Positions 41,493 to 49,867 of a stretch of 64,000 bases of DNA are shown one piece after another (the stretch's first letter is position 1; each line of letters opens with the position of its first letter). Under the pieces are notes generated by a model. That model worked only from the letters and a program-made list of their open reading frames with translations. It did no database searches and had not been told where the DNA came from. The stretch is from contig OX638344.1 in NCBI GenBank assembly GCA_951813555.1, positions 3,721,076 through 3,785,075 of the forward strand. The letters are read 5' to 3'. The translations under genes and the position numbers were made by a program. The stretch comes from an uncultured Acidimicrobiales bacterium (GTDB taxonomy: Bacteria > Actinomycetota > Acidimicrobiia > Acidimicrobiales > Bin134).

Positions 41493-43208
41493 GTGGCTTC
41501 CAATTTGATCCAACCCCACGGCGGCGAGCTGGTCGACCTCATGGTCGACGACGCCATCTCTGAGGAACTCAAAGCAGCGTCCCGCGACCTTCCGTCGTTC
41601 ACCCTCCAACCCCGCCACTTGTGCGACCTGGAGCTGCTGTTGAACGGCGGCTTCTCCCCCCTGCGGGGTTTCATGGGCCAAGCCGACTACGAGCGGGTGT
41701 GCTCCGAAATGCGGCTGGCCAACGGAACGCTGTGGCCGATGCCCATCACCTTGGATGTGGATGCCAAAACGGCCGAGGCGGCCCAGACCGCCGGACGGCT
41801 GGCGCTGCGCGACGTGGAGGGGGTCATGCTCGCCGTGCTCACCGTGAGCGACGCGTGGCGACCCGACACCACAGCAGAGGCCGAGGCGGTGTTCGCCAGC
41901 TCCGACCCCGATCACCCCGGCGTCGGCCATCTGATGCGCAGCACCGCGCCGATGTATCTGGGCGGGTCGTTGCAGGGCTTGCAGCTCCCCGTCCACTACG
42001 ACTTCACCGAGCTGCGCCGCACCCCGGCCCAGCTGCGGGACGCCTTCGACGCCCAGGGGTGGAGCCGGGTGGTGGCCTTCCAAACCCGCAACCCGATGCA
42101 CCGGGCCCACGTGGAGCTCACCAGAAGGGCAGCGGTGGAGGCCGACGCCAACCTGCTGATCCATCCGGTGGTGGGCATGACCAAGCCCGGTGATGTCGAC
42201 CACTACACCCGGGGCCGGGTGTACCAGCACATCATCAAGCGCTATCCCGAGAACTCGGCCATGCTGGCCATGCTGCCGCTGGCCATGCGCATGGGCGGCC
42301 CCCGGGAGGCGGTGTGGCACGCCATCATCCGCAAGAACCACGGCGTGTCCCACTTCATCGTGGGCCGCGACCACGCCGGGCCGGGCTCCGACGCCGCCGG
42401 CAACCCGTTCTACGGCCCCTACGACGCCCAGGACATGTTGCGGGACTACACCGACGAGCTGAGCGTGACCATGGTCCCGTTCAAGATGATGGTGTACGTC
42501 CCCGACAGCGACAGCTACCACCCGGTGGACGAGGTGGACGAGGGAACGGCCACCCTCAGCATCAGCGGCACCGAGCTGCGGGACCGCTTGGCGTCGGGCG
42601 ACGACATCCCCGAGTGGTTCAGCTATCCCGAGGTGGTGTCCGAGCTGCGCCGCACCCATCCCCAGAAGTCCAAGCAGGGCTTCACCGTGTTCTTCACCGG
42701 GCTCAGCGGCTCGGGCAAATCCACCATCGCCAACGCGCTCATGTCCAAGCTGCTGGAGCGGGGAGGGCGGCCGGTAACCCTGCTCGACGGCGATGTCGTG
42801 CGCACCAACCTGTCGTCGGAGCTGGGGTTCTCCAAGGAGCACCGCGACATCAACATCACCCGCATCGGGTACGTGGCCTCGGAGATAACCAAGCACGGCG
42901 GCATCGCCATCTGTGCGCCGATCGCCCCCTACGCCGAGCCCCGGCGCCGCAACCGGGAGGCCATCTCAGCCAACGGCGGCTACGTGCTGGTGCACGTGTC
43001 CACACCGCTGGAGGTGTGCGAACAGCGGGACCGCAAAGGCCTGTACGCCAAGGCCCGAGCCGGGATCATCAAGGAGTTCACCGGCATCTCCGACCCTTAC
43101 GAGGAGCCCATCGACGCCGAAATCGTTCTGCCCACCGTGGATCAGACGCCCGACCAGGCCGCTCAGACCATCATCGACCACCTGGTGGCCGAGGGCTATC
43201 TCGAATAG
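41493..43208 (+). CDS. Bifunctional sulfate adenylyltransferase / adenylylsulfate kinase
   Basis: A 571-residue fusion. The N-terminal ATP sulfurylase (to ~residue 390) has QTRNPMHRAH (197-206), GRDHAGPG and PFKMMVYVP, and makes APS from sulfate and ATP. The C-terminal APS kinase has the P-loop TGLSGSGKST near residue 405 and DGDVVRTNLSSELGFSKEHRD, and makes PAPS. The product supplies sulfur for Cys or for sulfotransferases. GTG start at 41493. The adjoining cysQ genes would remove PAP and balance PAPS. Transport is likely by the divergent SLC13 gene. Confidence 0.94.
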   Translation: MASNLIQPHGGELVDLMVDDAISEELKAASRDLPSFTLQPRHLCDLELLLNGGFSPLRGFMGQADYERVCSEMRLANGTLWPMPITLDVDAKTAEAAQTAGRLALRDVEGVMLAVLTVSDAWRPDTTAEAEAVFASSDPDHPGVGHLMRSTAPMYLGGSLQGLQLPVHYDFTELRRTPAQLRDAFDAQGWSRVVAFQTRNPMHRAHVELTRRAAVEADANLLIHPVVGMTKPGDVDHYTRGRVYQHIIKRYPENSAMLAMLPLAMRMGGPREAVWHAIIRKNHGVSHFIVGRDHAGPGSDAAGNPFYGPYDAQDMLRDYTDELSVTMVPFKMMVYVPDSDSYHPVDEVDEGTATLSISGTELRDRLASGDDIPEWFSYPEVVSELRRTHPQKSKQGFTVFFTGLSGSGKSTIANALMSKLLERGGRPVTLLDGDVVRTNLSSELGFSKEHRDINITRIGYVASEITKHGGIAICAPIAPYAEPRRRNREAISANGGYVLVHVSTPLEVCEQRDRKGLYAKARAGIIKEFTGISDPYEEPIDAEIVLPTVDQTPDQAAQTIIDHLVAEGYLE

Positions 43209-43230
43209 CCCGGCAACTGAGATGCTGCGG

Positions 43231-43292
43231 TCCGACAATTCGATTGGATAGCCGGCTCCTATGTCGCGCTCCGACAATTCGATTGGATAGCC
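43231..43292 (+). repeat. 23-bp perfect direct repeat, copies of the cysQ start region
   Basis: TCCGACAATTCGATTGGATA plus GCC occurs at 43231-43253 and 43270-43292, period 39 bp. Each copy is preceded by an ATG (43220, 43261) and reads as a nine-codon ORF M(L/S)RSDNSIG ending in TAG. The real cysQ start (MSRSHDLARIADA at 43300) looks like a third diverged copy. The region is otherwise non-coding. Confidence 0.75.
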
Positions 43293-43299
43293 AGCTGAG

Positions 43300-44085
43300 A
43301 TGTCCCGCTCTCACGATCTGGCCCGGATAGCCGATGCGCTGGCCGCGGCCGCCGAAGTGCTGGAGCGGTTCACGCCTGGCGAGGTCGAGGCCGAGCTGAA
43401 GGACGGGGGCGATCCGCTGACCGCGGCCGACACCGCCGTGAACGAGGTGCTGGCCGAGGCATTGCGAGGAGGCAATGAGGGCTGGCTGTCGGAGGAGACC
43501 ACCGACGCCGGCGACCGGTTGGTCCAGCGGAGGGTGTGGGTGGTGGATCCCATAGACGGCACTCGGGAGTTCATCGACGGCATCCCCGAATGGTGCGTGT
43601 CGGTGGGTCTGGTGGAAGACGGCGTGCCAGTGGCCGGTGGCGTGTTGAGCCCGCCCAACGGTCACCTCATCATCGGATCGGACGAGACCGGGGTGGTATG
43701 CAACGGCTCCCCGGCCCAGACGACACCCACCACCGACCTGCGGGGCGCGCTGGTGCTGGCCTCCCGCAGCGAGGTCAAGCGGGGCGAGTGGGAGCGCTTC
43801 TTCGCCACGCCGATTGCCGTGCGAAACATGGGCTCGGTGGCTTACAAGCTGAGCCTGGTGGGCGCCGGGTTGGCCGACGCCACCTGGACGCTGGTGCCCA
43901 AGAACGAGTGGGATGTAGCCGGCGGGGCCGCGCTGGTGAGAGCAGGCGGCGGGCGGGTGTTCGGGATCGACGGCGCCGATGTGGTATTCAACCGGCCCGA
44001 CCCGCTGATGGACGGCTTCATCGCAGTCGCCCCTGGCCTCAGCAATCAGGTGATGGACCTGCTCGGCATTTGTTCAATGCCGTGA
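43300..44085 (+). CDS. cysQ: 3'(2'),5'-bisphosphate nucleotidase, CysQ-like
   Basis: A 261-residue inositol-monophosphatase-fold enzyme. The metal site is WLSEETTD (Glu65, Glu66) and DPIDGTREFIDG (Asp83, Asp86); a later KNEWDVAGGAALVRAGGG carries the third Asp. In sulfate assimilation CysQ degrades PAP (and can act on PAPS or inositol phosphates). It lies 91 bp behind the fused ATP sulfurylase and overlaps a second family member by 4 nt (GTGA). Confidence 0.88.
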   Translation: MSRSHDLARIADALAAAAEVLERFTPGEVEAELKDGGDPLTAADTAVNEVLAEALRGGNEGWLSEETTDAGDRLVQRRVWVVDPIDGTREFIDGIPEWCVSVGLVEDGVPVAGGVLSPPNGHLIIGSDETGVVCNGSPAQTTPTTDLRGALVLASRSEVKRGEWERFFATPIAVRNMGSVAYKLSLVGAGLADATWTLVPKNEWDVAGGAALVRAGGGRVFGIDGADVVFNRPDPLMDGFIAVAPGLSNQVMDLLGICSMP

Positions 44086-44810
44086 ACGACCACCAGCTGG
44101 CCGCTTGGCTGGCCACCGAAGCCGGAGATCGGCTGGTGAAGCTGCGGGCCGAGATGAGCGGACAGCGTCTGGCCCCGTTCGCGGTGGGAGCTCGAGGTGA
44201 CGCCGCCGCCCATGAGTTCATCGAAAACGCCCTGAACGAGCACCGTCCCGACGACATGGTGCTGTCGGAGGAGTCGACGGACGACCGCCGACGGCTTCAG
44301 CACGATCGAGTGTGGATCGTCGACCCGCTGGACGGCACGCGGGAGTTCTCCACTCCGGGTCGCACCGATTGGGCGGTCCACGTGGCCCTGGTCGCCGACG
44401 GCACACCCATCGCCGCCGCGGTGGCCCTCCCCGCCCAAGCCATCACCCTGGTCACCCAGCCGGCCTCACCTACTCCCGAGGCCGCTGTTCCGCCCCGGGT
44501 CATCACCAGCAGAAGCCGCCCCGGTCGCCTGTCCCGGCGAATCGCCGACGCCATCGGGGCCAGCATCGTCCAGTTGGGCTCGGCCGGGGCCAAAGCCGCC
44601 GCCGTCATAGGCGGCGAAGCCGAGGTTTATGCCCACGCATCGGGGCTGCACGAATGGGACCTGTGCGCTCCCGCCGCGGTGGCCACGGCCGCCGGGCTGC
44701 ACGTCTCCCACCTCAATGGATCTGAGCTGCGGTTCAACCAGTCCGACACCTACGTGTCGGATTTCGTGATCTGCCACCCCGATTTCGCCTCGGCCGTCAT
44801 CTCCCGGTGA
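44082..44810 (+). CDS. Second CysQ/inositol monophosphatase-family protein
   Basis: A 242-residue paralogue of the preceding gene: LSEESTDD and DPLDGTREF (81-89), then LHEWDLCAPAAVATAAG. The loop after DGTREF is STPGRTDWAVHVALV, which differs from the first copy's IDGIPEWCVSVGLV, so the substrates may differ (PAP versus inositol or histidinol phosphate). GTG start at 44082 gives a 4-nt overlap with cysQ. The longer open frame from 43536 is antisense-free but out of register with cysQ and is rejected. Confidence 0.85.
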   Translation: MNDHQLAAWLATEAGDRLVKLRAEMSGQRLAPFAVGARGDAAAHEFIENALNEHRPDDMVLSEESTDDRRRLQHDRVWIVDPLDGTREFSTPGRTDWAVHVALVADGTPIAAAVALPAQAITLVTQPASPTPEAAVPPRVITSRSRPGRLSRRIADAIGASIVQLGSAGAKAAAVIGGEAEVYAHASGLHEWDLCAPAAVATAAGLHVSHLNGSELRFNQSDTYVSDFVICHPDFASAVISR

Positions 44811-44827
44811 TTCTCGGCTCTGCCTCC

Positions 44828-44930
44828 CCGTAGATTGTCCGTGGACGGTAGAGCTGGAACTTCCAAGAACACTGCTATTTCAACGTGTTGCAAACGTGCG
44901 CCGTATTCAATTGCACAGAACCGTAGATTG
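44828..44930 (+). repeat. Short direct repeat in front of nucS
   Basis: CCGTAGATTG occurs at 44828-44837 and at 44921-44930, 93 bp apart; each holds a TAGATT sequence and is followed by a GTG (44841 and 44940). It may be a duplicated promoter segment. The 129 bp between cysQ-like gene and nucS hold nothing else. Confidence 0.4.
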
Positions 44931-44939
44931 GGAGCTGCT

Positions 44940-45599
44940 GTGAGATTGGTAATCGCCCGATGCTCGGTGGACTACGACGGCCGGCTGTCCGCACATCTGC
45001 CCGAGGCAGTGCGGCTCATCATGATCAAGGCCGACGGCTGCGTGGCCATCCATGCCGACGGCGGGGCCTACAAGCCGCTGAACTGGATGAACGCCCCCAA
45101 TCGGCTGTCGGAGGAAGACGGCGTTTGGACGGTCGTCAATCCGGCCGGCGAGAAGCTCATTATCACCATCCACGAGCTGATCTCCGACACCGCCCACGAG
45201 CTGGGTCACGACCCCGGTCTGGACAAAGACGGAGTGGAGGCCCATCTGCAAGAGCTGCTGGCGGCGTCGCCCGAGGTGCTGGGAGACGGATTCCGGCTGG
45301 TACGCCGCGAGTACCCCACCGACATCGGCCCGGTGGACTTGCTGTGCCGGGACGCCGACGGAATCGCCATTGCTGTGGAGGTGAAGCGGCGGGGCGAGAT
45401 TGCCGGGGTGGAGCAGCTCACCCGCTACCTCCAGTTCTTGAACCGCGATCCGGTTCTGGCACCGGTGCGGGGAGTGTTCGCCGCTCAGGTCATTCGGCCC
45501 CAGGCTCGGGCCTTGAGCGCCGACCGGGGCATCGAGTGCGTGGAGATCGACTACGACCTGCTCAGGGGCATCGAGCCCGACCAGGCCAAGTTGTTCTGA
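44940..45599 (+). CDS. nucS: Endonuclease NucS (EndoMS) for mismatch repair
   Basis: A 219-residue NucS. The N-terminal half ([23 protein letters not shown]) is the DNA-binding/dimerisation domain; the C-terminal RecB-like nuclease has [27 protein letters not shown] and [19 protein letters not shown]. It cuts both strands at G-T, G-G and T-T mismatches in actinobacteria that lack MutS/MutL. The C-terminal QAKLF resembles a beta-clamp-binding peptide (QxxLF). GTG start chosen because GGAG lies 5 nt before it; upstream frame from 44835 rejected. Confidence 0.93.
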   Translation: MRLVIARCSVDYDGRLSAHLPEAVRLIMIKADGCVAIHADGGAYKPLNWMNAPNRLSEEDGVWTVVNPAGEKLIITIHELISDTAHELGHDPGLDKDGVEAHLQELLAASPEVLGDGFRLVRREYPTDIGPVDLLCRDADGIAIAVEVKRRGEIAGVEQLTRYLQFLNRDPVLAPVRGVFAAQVIRPQARALSADRGIECVEIDYDLLRGIEPDQAKLF

Positions 45600-45660
45600 G
45601 CCCCACCATGTTCACTTCCCCGCTTGAACCCGATCGGCGACACGATCCCGCTACCATCCG

Positions 45661-47703
45661 ATGACCGGCATGGATCCGCACTCCCCACTCCGCCTACGCC
45701 GACCTCCCCGTCCCCTCTGGGTCTGGGCCCTCATGATCGCTCCGGTCGCGCTCTTGGCCATTTGGCTGATTTCTTGGCTGGTGGACTCCTCCGGCAACGA
45801 CGACAAGACCCCCCGAGGGCTGAAGCTGGAAAGTCCGGTCATTCCCGATATCAGCATCGACATCGGAGGGCTGAGCGAGGATGACGTCACCAATGTGGTG
45901 GTGGAGCTGGCTGAGCGCTTCCAGCAAACCCCGATAGAGATCGCCACCCCCAGCCGGGTCGTCACCTTCACCGCCGAGGAGGTCGGACTGGCGGTTGACG
46001 TGGAAGGCACCGTCGCCGCGATCATGGCGCTGGACGGCGACGAGAGCAACCCCATCGGTTGGACTGCGTCATTTTTTGAGAGCTCTCAATCAGAGTTGCT
46101 GTTCGAAGTGTCCACCAGCGACAGCCAGATCGCGAAGCTGGAGGCCGAGTTGCACCTGCCACCAGTCGACCCCACCATCGTGCTGGAAAACGGCATATTC
46201 CAAGTGACTCCCGGTGTGCCCGGAGAAGTCGCCAGCCTGTCCTCGGCGCTCCCCCAATTGCTTGATGCCGCTGGACGCGGTGCCAGCCCATTGATGGCCG
46301 ATGCCGACGTTCGCCTCATCTCGCCCGAGGTTGCCGAGACTACGATTTCCACGACCGCCGACTGGATAAATCAGCGAACCGCCCAAGGCCTGTTGGTGAC
46401 GGTTGAGGAAGCCACCAAGCGGGTGCAGCCAGCCCAGCTTCGATCGTGGGTGATCCTCTATAACGTCAATAACGAGTGGAGCTACGACATCGATCGGCAG
46501 AAGCTGGAAGACGACCTCGCGGAGCTCTTCATCGAGGTCGCCACCGTGGCGTCCGAACCAGTGCTCACGGTGACCGACGATACGCCGGTGCTGGTCAGCG
46601 AAGTGCCCGCCCTAATCTGCTGTGATGAGTTGGCATACCGCGAGGTGCTCGAGGCCCTGAAGACCCAACTGCCCGCCGTGGAATTGGAGCTGCGGGAATC
46701 CGACAAGATAAACGACCAGAGCTGGCTGGTTGAACGGGGAATTGCGCAGCTGACCGGCCGGTTCACCACCTACTACACCCCGGGTCAAGACCGGGTCTCC
46801 AACATCCATCGAATCGCCGAGCTGATCCAGGGGGCGGTGGTCTATCCGGGTGAGACGTTCTCGGTCAACGAATACGTGGGTGAGCGCACCGAGGAGAAGG
46901 GGTTCGTGGACGCCGGAGTCATCTACGACGGGGTGTACAGCTCGGATGTGGGCGGGGGCATCTCCCAGTTCATCACCACCCTGTTCACCGCGGCCTTCAA
47001 CGCGGGGATGGAGTTCCCCGAGTACCAGGCGCACAGCATCGACATCGCCCGCTACCGGGAGGGAGTGGACGCCACCATCTCCTGGCCGAAGCCCGATTTC
47101 AAGTTCCGCAACCCCAATCCCTACGCGGTGCTGCTGTGGCCCACGGTTACCGAAGAGAGCGTCACCGTTAGCCTGTACTCCACGGCGTACGCCGAGGTGG
47201 AGTGGACCAACCGCTATGACACCCCGCGCCGGTTCTGCACCCTGCGAACCACCGAGCGCAGCCGAACCTACTCCGACGGCACCGTGCTGCGAGACTCGGT
47301 GGCCGCGCTCTATCAGCCTCGAGAGGGCATCAACTGCGACGGCGTTTGCACCTCCTCGGTGCTGCCGATGGATGCAGACGGCGACGGCGAGGTGGAATAT
47401 GACGACGATGGCCTGCCCGAGCAGTGTGTCCTCCCCGAGGACTGCACCGACACCCACGCGCCGGTGGACGTCGACGAAGACAACAGACCCGATCTCTGCA
47501 CTTTTCCGCCGCCTGCCGAAGAGGGCGAGCCGGGGGACACTGCCCCCGAGGAGGGCGAGCCGGGGGACACTGCCCCCGAGGAGGGCGAGCCGGGGGACAC
47601 TGCTCTCGAGGAGCCCACGCCCGAGGCGACCCCGGCTGACGACCCCGCGACAACACCGGGGCAAACCCAGGCTCTAGACCCCGAGCGGGGGCAAAGCGCA
47701 TGA
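45661..47703 (+). CDS. VanW family protein with peptidoglycan-binding-type (YoaR-like) region
   Basis: A 680-residue protein with one N-terminal membrane helix (~residues 19-41), so mostly outside the cell. Two YoaR-like repeats (FTAEEVGLAVDVEGTVAAI; LRSWVILYNVNNEWSYDID) precede the VanW domain (FTTYYTPGQDRVSNIHRIAELI, YPGETFSVNEYVG, DVGGGISQFITTLF, NPYAVLLW). A C-terminal acidic region contains a calcium-like DADGDGEVEYDDDG and a triple EEGEPGDTAP repeat. VanW domains are linked to cell-wall biology; exact function is unknown. An ATG at 45670 is an alternative start. Confidence 0.82.
   Translation: MTGMDPHSPLRLRRPPRPLWVWALMIAPVALLAIWLISWLVDSSGNDDKTPRGLKLESPVIPDISIDIGGLSEDDVTNVVVELAERFQQTPIEIATPSRVVTFTAEEVGLAVDVEGTVAAIMALDGDESNPIGWTASFFESSQSELLFEVSTSDSQIAKLEAELHLPPVDPTIVLENGIFQVTPGVPGEVASLSSALPQLLDAAGRGASPLMADADVRLISPEVAETTISTTADWINQRTAQGLLVTVEEATKRVQPAQLRSWVILYNVNNEWSYDIDRQKLEDDLAELFIEVATVASEPVLTVTDDTPVLVSEVPALICCDELAYREVLEALKTQLPAVELELRESDKINDQSWLVERGIAQLTGRFTTYYTPGQDRVSNIHRIAELIQGAVVYPGETFSVNEYVGERTEEKGFVDAGVIYDGVYSSDVGGGISQFITTLFTAAFNAGMEFPEYQAHSIDIARYREGVDATISWPKPDFKFRNPNPYAVLLWPTVTEESVTVSLYSTAYAEVEWTNRYDTPRRFCTLRTTERSRTYSDGTVLRDSVAALYQPREGINCDGVCTSSVLPMDADGDGEVEYDDDGLPEQCVLPEDCTDTHAPVDVDEDNRPDLCTFPPPAEEGEPGDTAPEEGEPGDTAPEEGEPGDTALEEPTPEATPADDPATTPGQTQALDPERGQSA
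47521..47610 (+). repeat. Three 30-bp tandem repeats encoding EEGEPGDTAP
   Basis: Units at 47521-47550, 47551-47580 and 47581-47610; the first two are identical and the third differs at the end (CTCTCGAG). They encode part of an acidic, Pro-rich C-terminal tail. Confidence 0.85.
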
Positions 47704-47716
47704 CCCTGTCGATCCG

Positions 47717-48922
47717 ATGAGCGGGGCGTGGGATGCTGCCGTCGTGGGGGCCGGACCGGCCGGCTGCGCGGCGGCCATCACTTTGGCCCGGGCCGGAAAG
47801 CGGGTTGTGATGGTAGACCGGGCTCGCTTCCCCCGGCCCAAAGCGTGCGGCGACGGCCTCACCGCCGGGGCGCTGCGGCTCCTCGAGGGCTTGGGACTGG
47901 ACCCGACGCCCATCTCGTCGTGGATGCCGGTGGAAGACGTGTGCATCCGGTCGCCCTCCGGCCGCACCATAGAGTTCCCCCTGCCCCGGGGAGGCGGCCA
48001 ATTCGCCGCGGTAGTACCCCGGTCAGAGTTGGACAACGCCCTGGTGGAGCAGGCGAAATCGGCAGGCGCCGAACTCGTGGAGGGCGCCAACAGCCAAGGC
48101 GTGGTCGAAGAAGACGGCCATGTCGTGCTGGAGGTGAAGAACATCGGGGCGATGCAGGCTCACTACGTGATCGCCGCCGACGGGATGTGGTCGCCCACCC
48201 GCAAATACCTGGGCTTGGCCCACCACGGTTACCGAGGAGACTGGCATGCCTTCCGCCAGTACTGGTCGGGGGTGGACCCCTCGGCCAGTCGGGCCCTGTG
48301 GGTGTGGTTCGAAGAGGAGATCTTGCCCGGCTACGTCTGGTCGTTTCCCCTGCCCGACGGCCGGGCCAACGTGGGGTTCGGCGTACGACGGGGCGGTCCG
48401 GTGGCGGTGGGCGAGATGGGCAAGCTGTGGCGGGAGCTGCTGGAGCGAGACCACATCCGGGCCGTGCTGGGCCACCGCGCCGCCCCCGAGACGACCCACC
48501 GGGCTTGGCCCATCCCGGCCCGCATCGACAAGACCCCGCTGACCGCCCAGCGAACCATGTTCGTGGGCGACGCCGCGGCGGCCACCGACCCCATGAGCGG
48601 CGAGGGCATCGCCCAGGCCCTCCTCACCGGCATCGGCGCGGCCAACGCCGTGCTGGAAGGCGGCGGCGCCGATCAGGTGATGGCCAACTACCGCCGCTTC
48701 GTGCGCCGAGAACTGTTCGCCGACCACCGCATGGCCCGCCGCCTCGGCCGCGTCCTGGCCACCCGCCCCGGCGCCCGGGGCGCGGTGCGCATCGCCGGCC
48801 TCACTCCCTGGACCCGGCGAAACTTCGCCCGCTGGCTGTTCGAGGACTACCCGAGGTCGATAATCACCACCCCCCGCCGCTGGCACCGCAAACCCCTCAC
48901 CTCTCCCGGGGCATACCGCTGA
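47717..48922 (+). CDS. Geranylgeranyl reductase family FAD-dependent oxidoreductase
   Basis: A 401-residue flavoprotein. The FAD loop GAGPAGCAAAITLARAGKRVVMVDR, the GGR-family PKACGDGLT motif, and GDAAAATDPMSGEGIAQAL are present. It would reduce double bonds of polyprenyl or menaquinone side chains or other lipids. It lies 13 bp after the VanW gene, so perhaps the same transcript, and its substrate is unknown. The basic C-terminus (RSIITTPRRWHRK) may hold it at the membrane. Confidence 0.87.
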   Translation: MSGAWDAAVVGAGPAGCAAAITLARAGKRVVMVDRARFPRPKACGDGLTAGALRLLEGLGLDPTPISSWMPVEDVCIRSPSGRTIEFPLPRGGGQFAAVVPRSELDNALVEQAKSAGAELVEGANSQGVVEEDGHVVLEVKNIGAMQAHYVIAADGMWSPTRKYLGLAHHGYRGDWHAFRQYWSGVDPSASRALWVWFEEEILPGYVWSFPLPDGRANVGFGVRRGGPVAVGEMGKLWRELLERDHIRAVLGHRAAPETTHRAWPIPARIDKTPLTAQRTMFVGDAAAATDPMSGEGIAQALLTGIGAANAVLEGGGADQVMANYRRFVRRELFADHRMARRLGRVLATRPGARGAVRIAGLTPWTRRNFARWLFEDYPRSIITTPRRWHRKPLTSPGAYR

Positions 48923-48948
48923 CGGTGCCGACTGCGGCCTACTCGCCC

Positions 48949-48954
48949 TAACCT
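48949..48954 (+). promoter_or_regulatory. -10 box of leaderless SDR gene
   Basis: TAACCT, 7 nt before the ATG at 48962. Confidence 0.5.
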
Positions 48955-48961
48955 TCAGGCC

Positions 48962-49867
48962 ATGGCATTGAGTTTTGACAACCGGGTGGCGATCGTCACC
49001 GGGGCGGGCGGCGGACTGGGGCGCCTGTACGCGCTGGAGCTGGCCCGGCGGGGGGCCCGGTTGGTGATCAACGACCTGGGCGGGTCGGCCGACGGCACCG
49101 GGGCCAGCGAAGGGCCGGCCCAGAGGGTGGCCAATGAGATCAACGGCGGCGGCGGCGAAGCGGTGGCCGATACCCACTCGGTGGCCACCACCGAGGGCGG
49201 GGCCGCCATCACCGCTACCGCAATGGAGGCGTTCGGCCGAGTGGACGTCGTGATCAACAACGCCGGCATCCTGCGGGACAAGACCTTCCACAAGCTGGAG
49301 GACGAGCAGCTCCACCCCGTGCTCGCCGTCCACCTCCGGGGAGCGTTCAACGTTACCCGACCGGCCTTCGCCCAGATGCGGGAGCAGGGCTATGGCCGCA
49401 TCGTGTGCGCCACATCAAACGCCGGGGTGTTGGGCAACTTCGGCCAGTCCAACTACAGCGCGGCCAAAATGGGGCTGGTGGGACTCACCAACACGCTGTC
49501 CCTGGAAGGCGCCAGGTACAACATCAAGGCCAACTGCATAGCGCCGGTGGCCACCACCCGCATGACCGAGGCCATCTTCGGCGAAGAGATCAAAGAGGCT
49601 ATGAACCCGGAGCTGGTCACCCCGGTGGTGTGCTTTTTGGCCCATGAGGACTGCCCGGCTTCCGGCGAGGTGTACTCCGCGGCCGGCGGCACGGTGGCCC
49701 GGTTCTTCATCGGCCGTACGCCGGGCTACTACAACCCCGACCTCACCGTTGAGGACGTGGCCGAGAACTTCGACCAGATTCGCGATGAGACCGGCTACAA
49801 GGTGCTGGGCGACGCCAACCACGAGGTGGGCGTGGCCTACAAGACGATTCGGGCTGCCGGCGAATGA
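48962..49867 (+). CDS. SDR family oxidoreductase, MFE2-type 3-hydroxyacyl-CoA dehydrogenase-like
   Basis: A 301-residue SDR with TGAGGGLG near residue 13, VINDLGGSADGTGAS typical of multifunctional enzyme 2-like proteins, NNAG, YSAAK, and a long C-terminus (GRTPGYYNPDLTVEDVAENF). Oxidation of 3-hydroxyacyl-CoA is the likely activity. It overlaps the PAP2 phosphatase gene by 4 nt (ATGA). ATG at 48962 behind TAACCT. Confidence 0.85.
   Translation: MALSFDNRVAIVTGAGGGLGRLYALELARRGARLVINDLGGSADGTGASEGPAQRVANEINGGGGEAVADTHSVATTEGGAAITATAMEAFGRVDVVINNAGILRDKTFHKLEDEQLHPVLAVHLRGAFNVTRPAFAQMREQGYGRIVCATSNAGVLGNFGQSNYSAAKMGLVGLTNTLSLEGARYNIKANCIAPVATTRMTEAIFGEEIKEAMNPELVTPVVCFLAHEDCPASGEVYSAAGGTVARFFIGRTPGYYNPDLTVEDVAENFDQIRDETGYKVLGDANHEVGVAYKTIRAAGE

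Noticed and set aside
47521-47610. Three 30-bp repeats considered as a CRISPR-like or regulatory array
   Set aside because: They are contiguous and in frame, encode EEGEPGDTAP in the VanW protein tail, and have no spacers.
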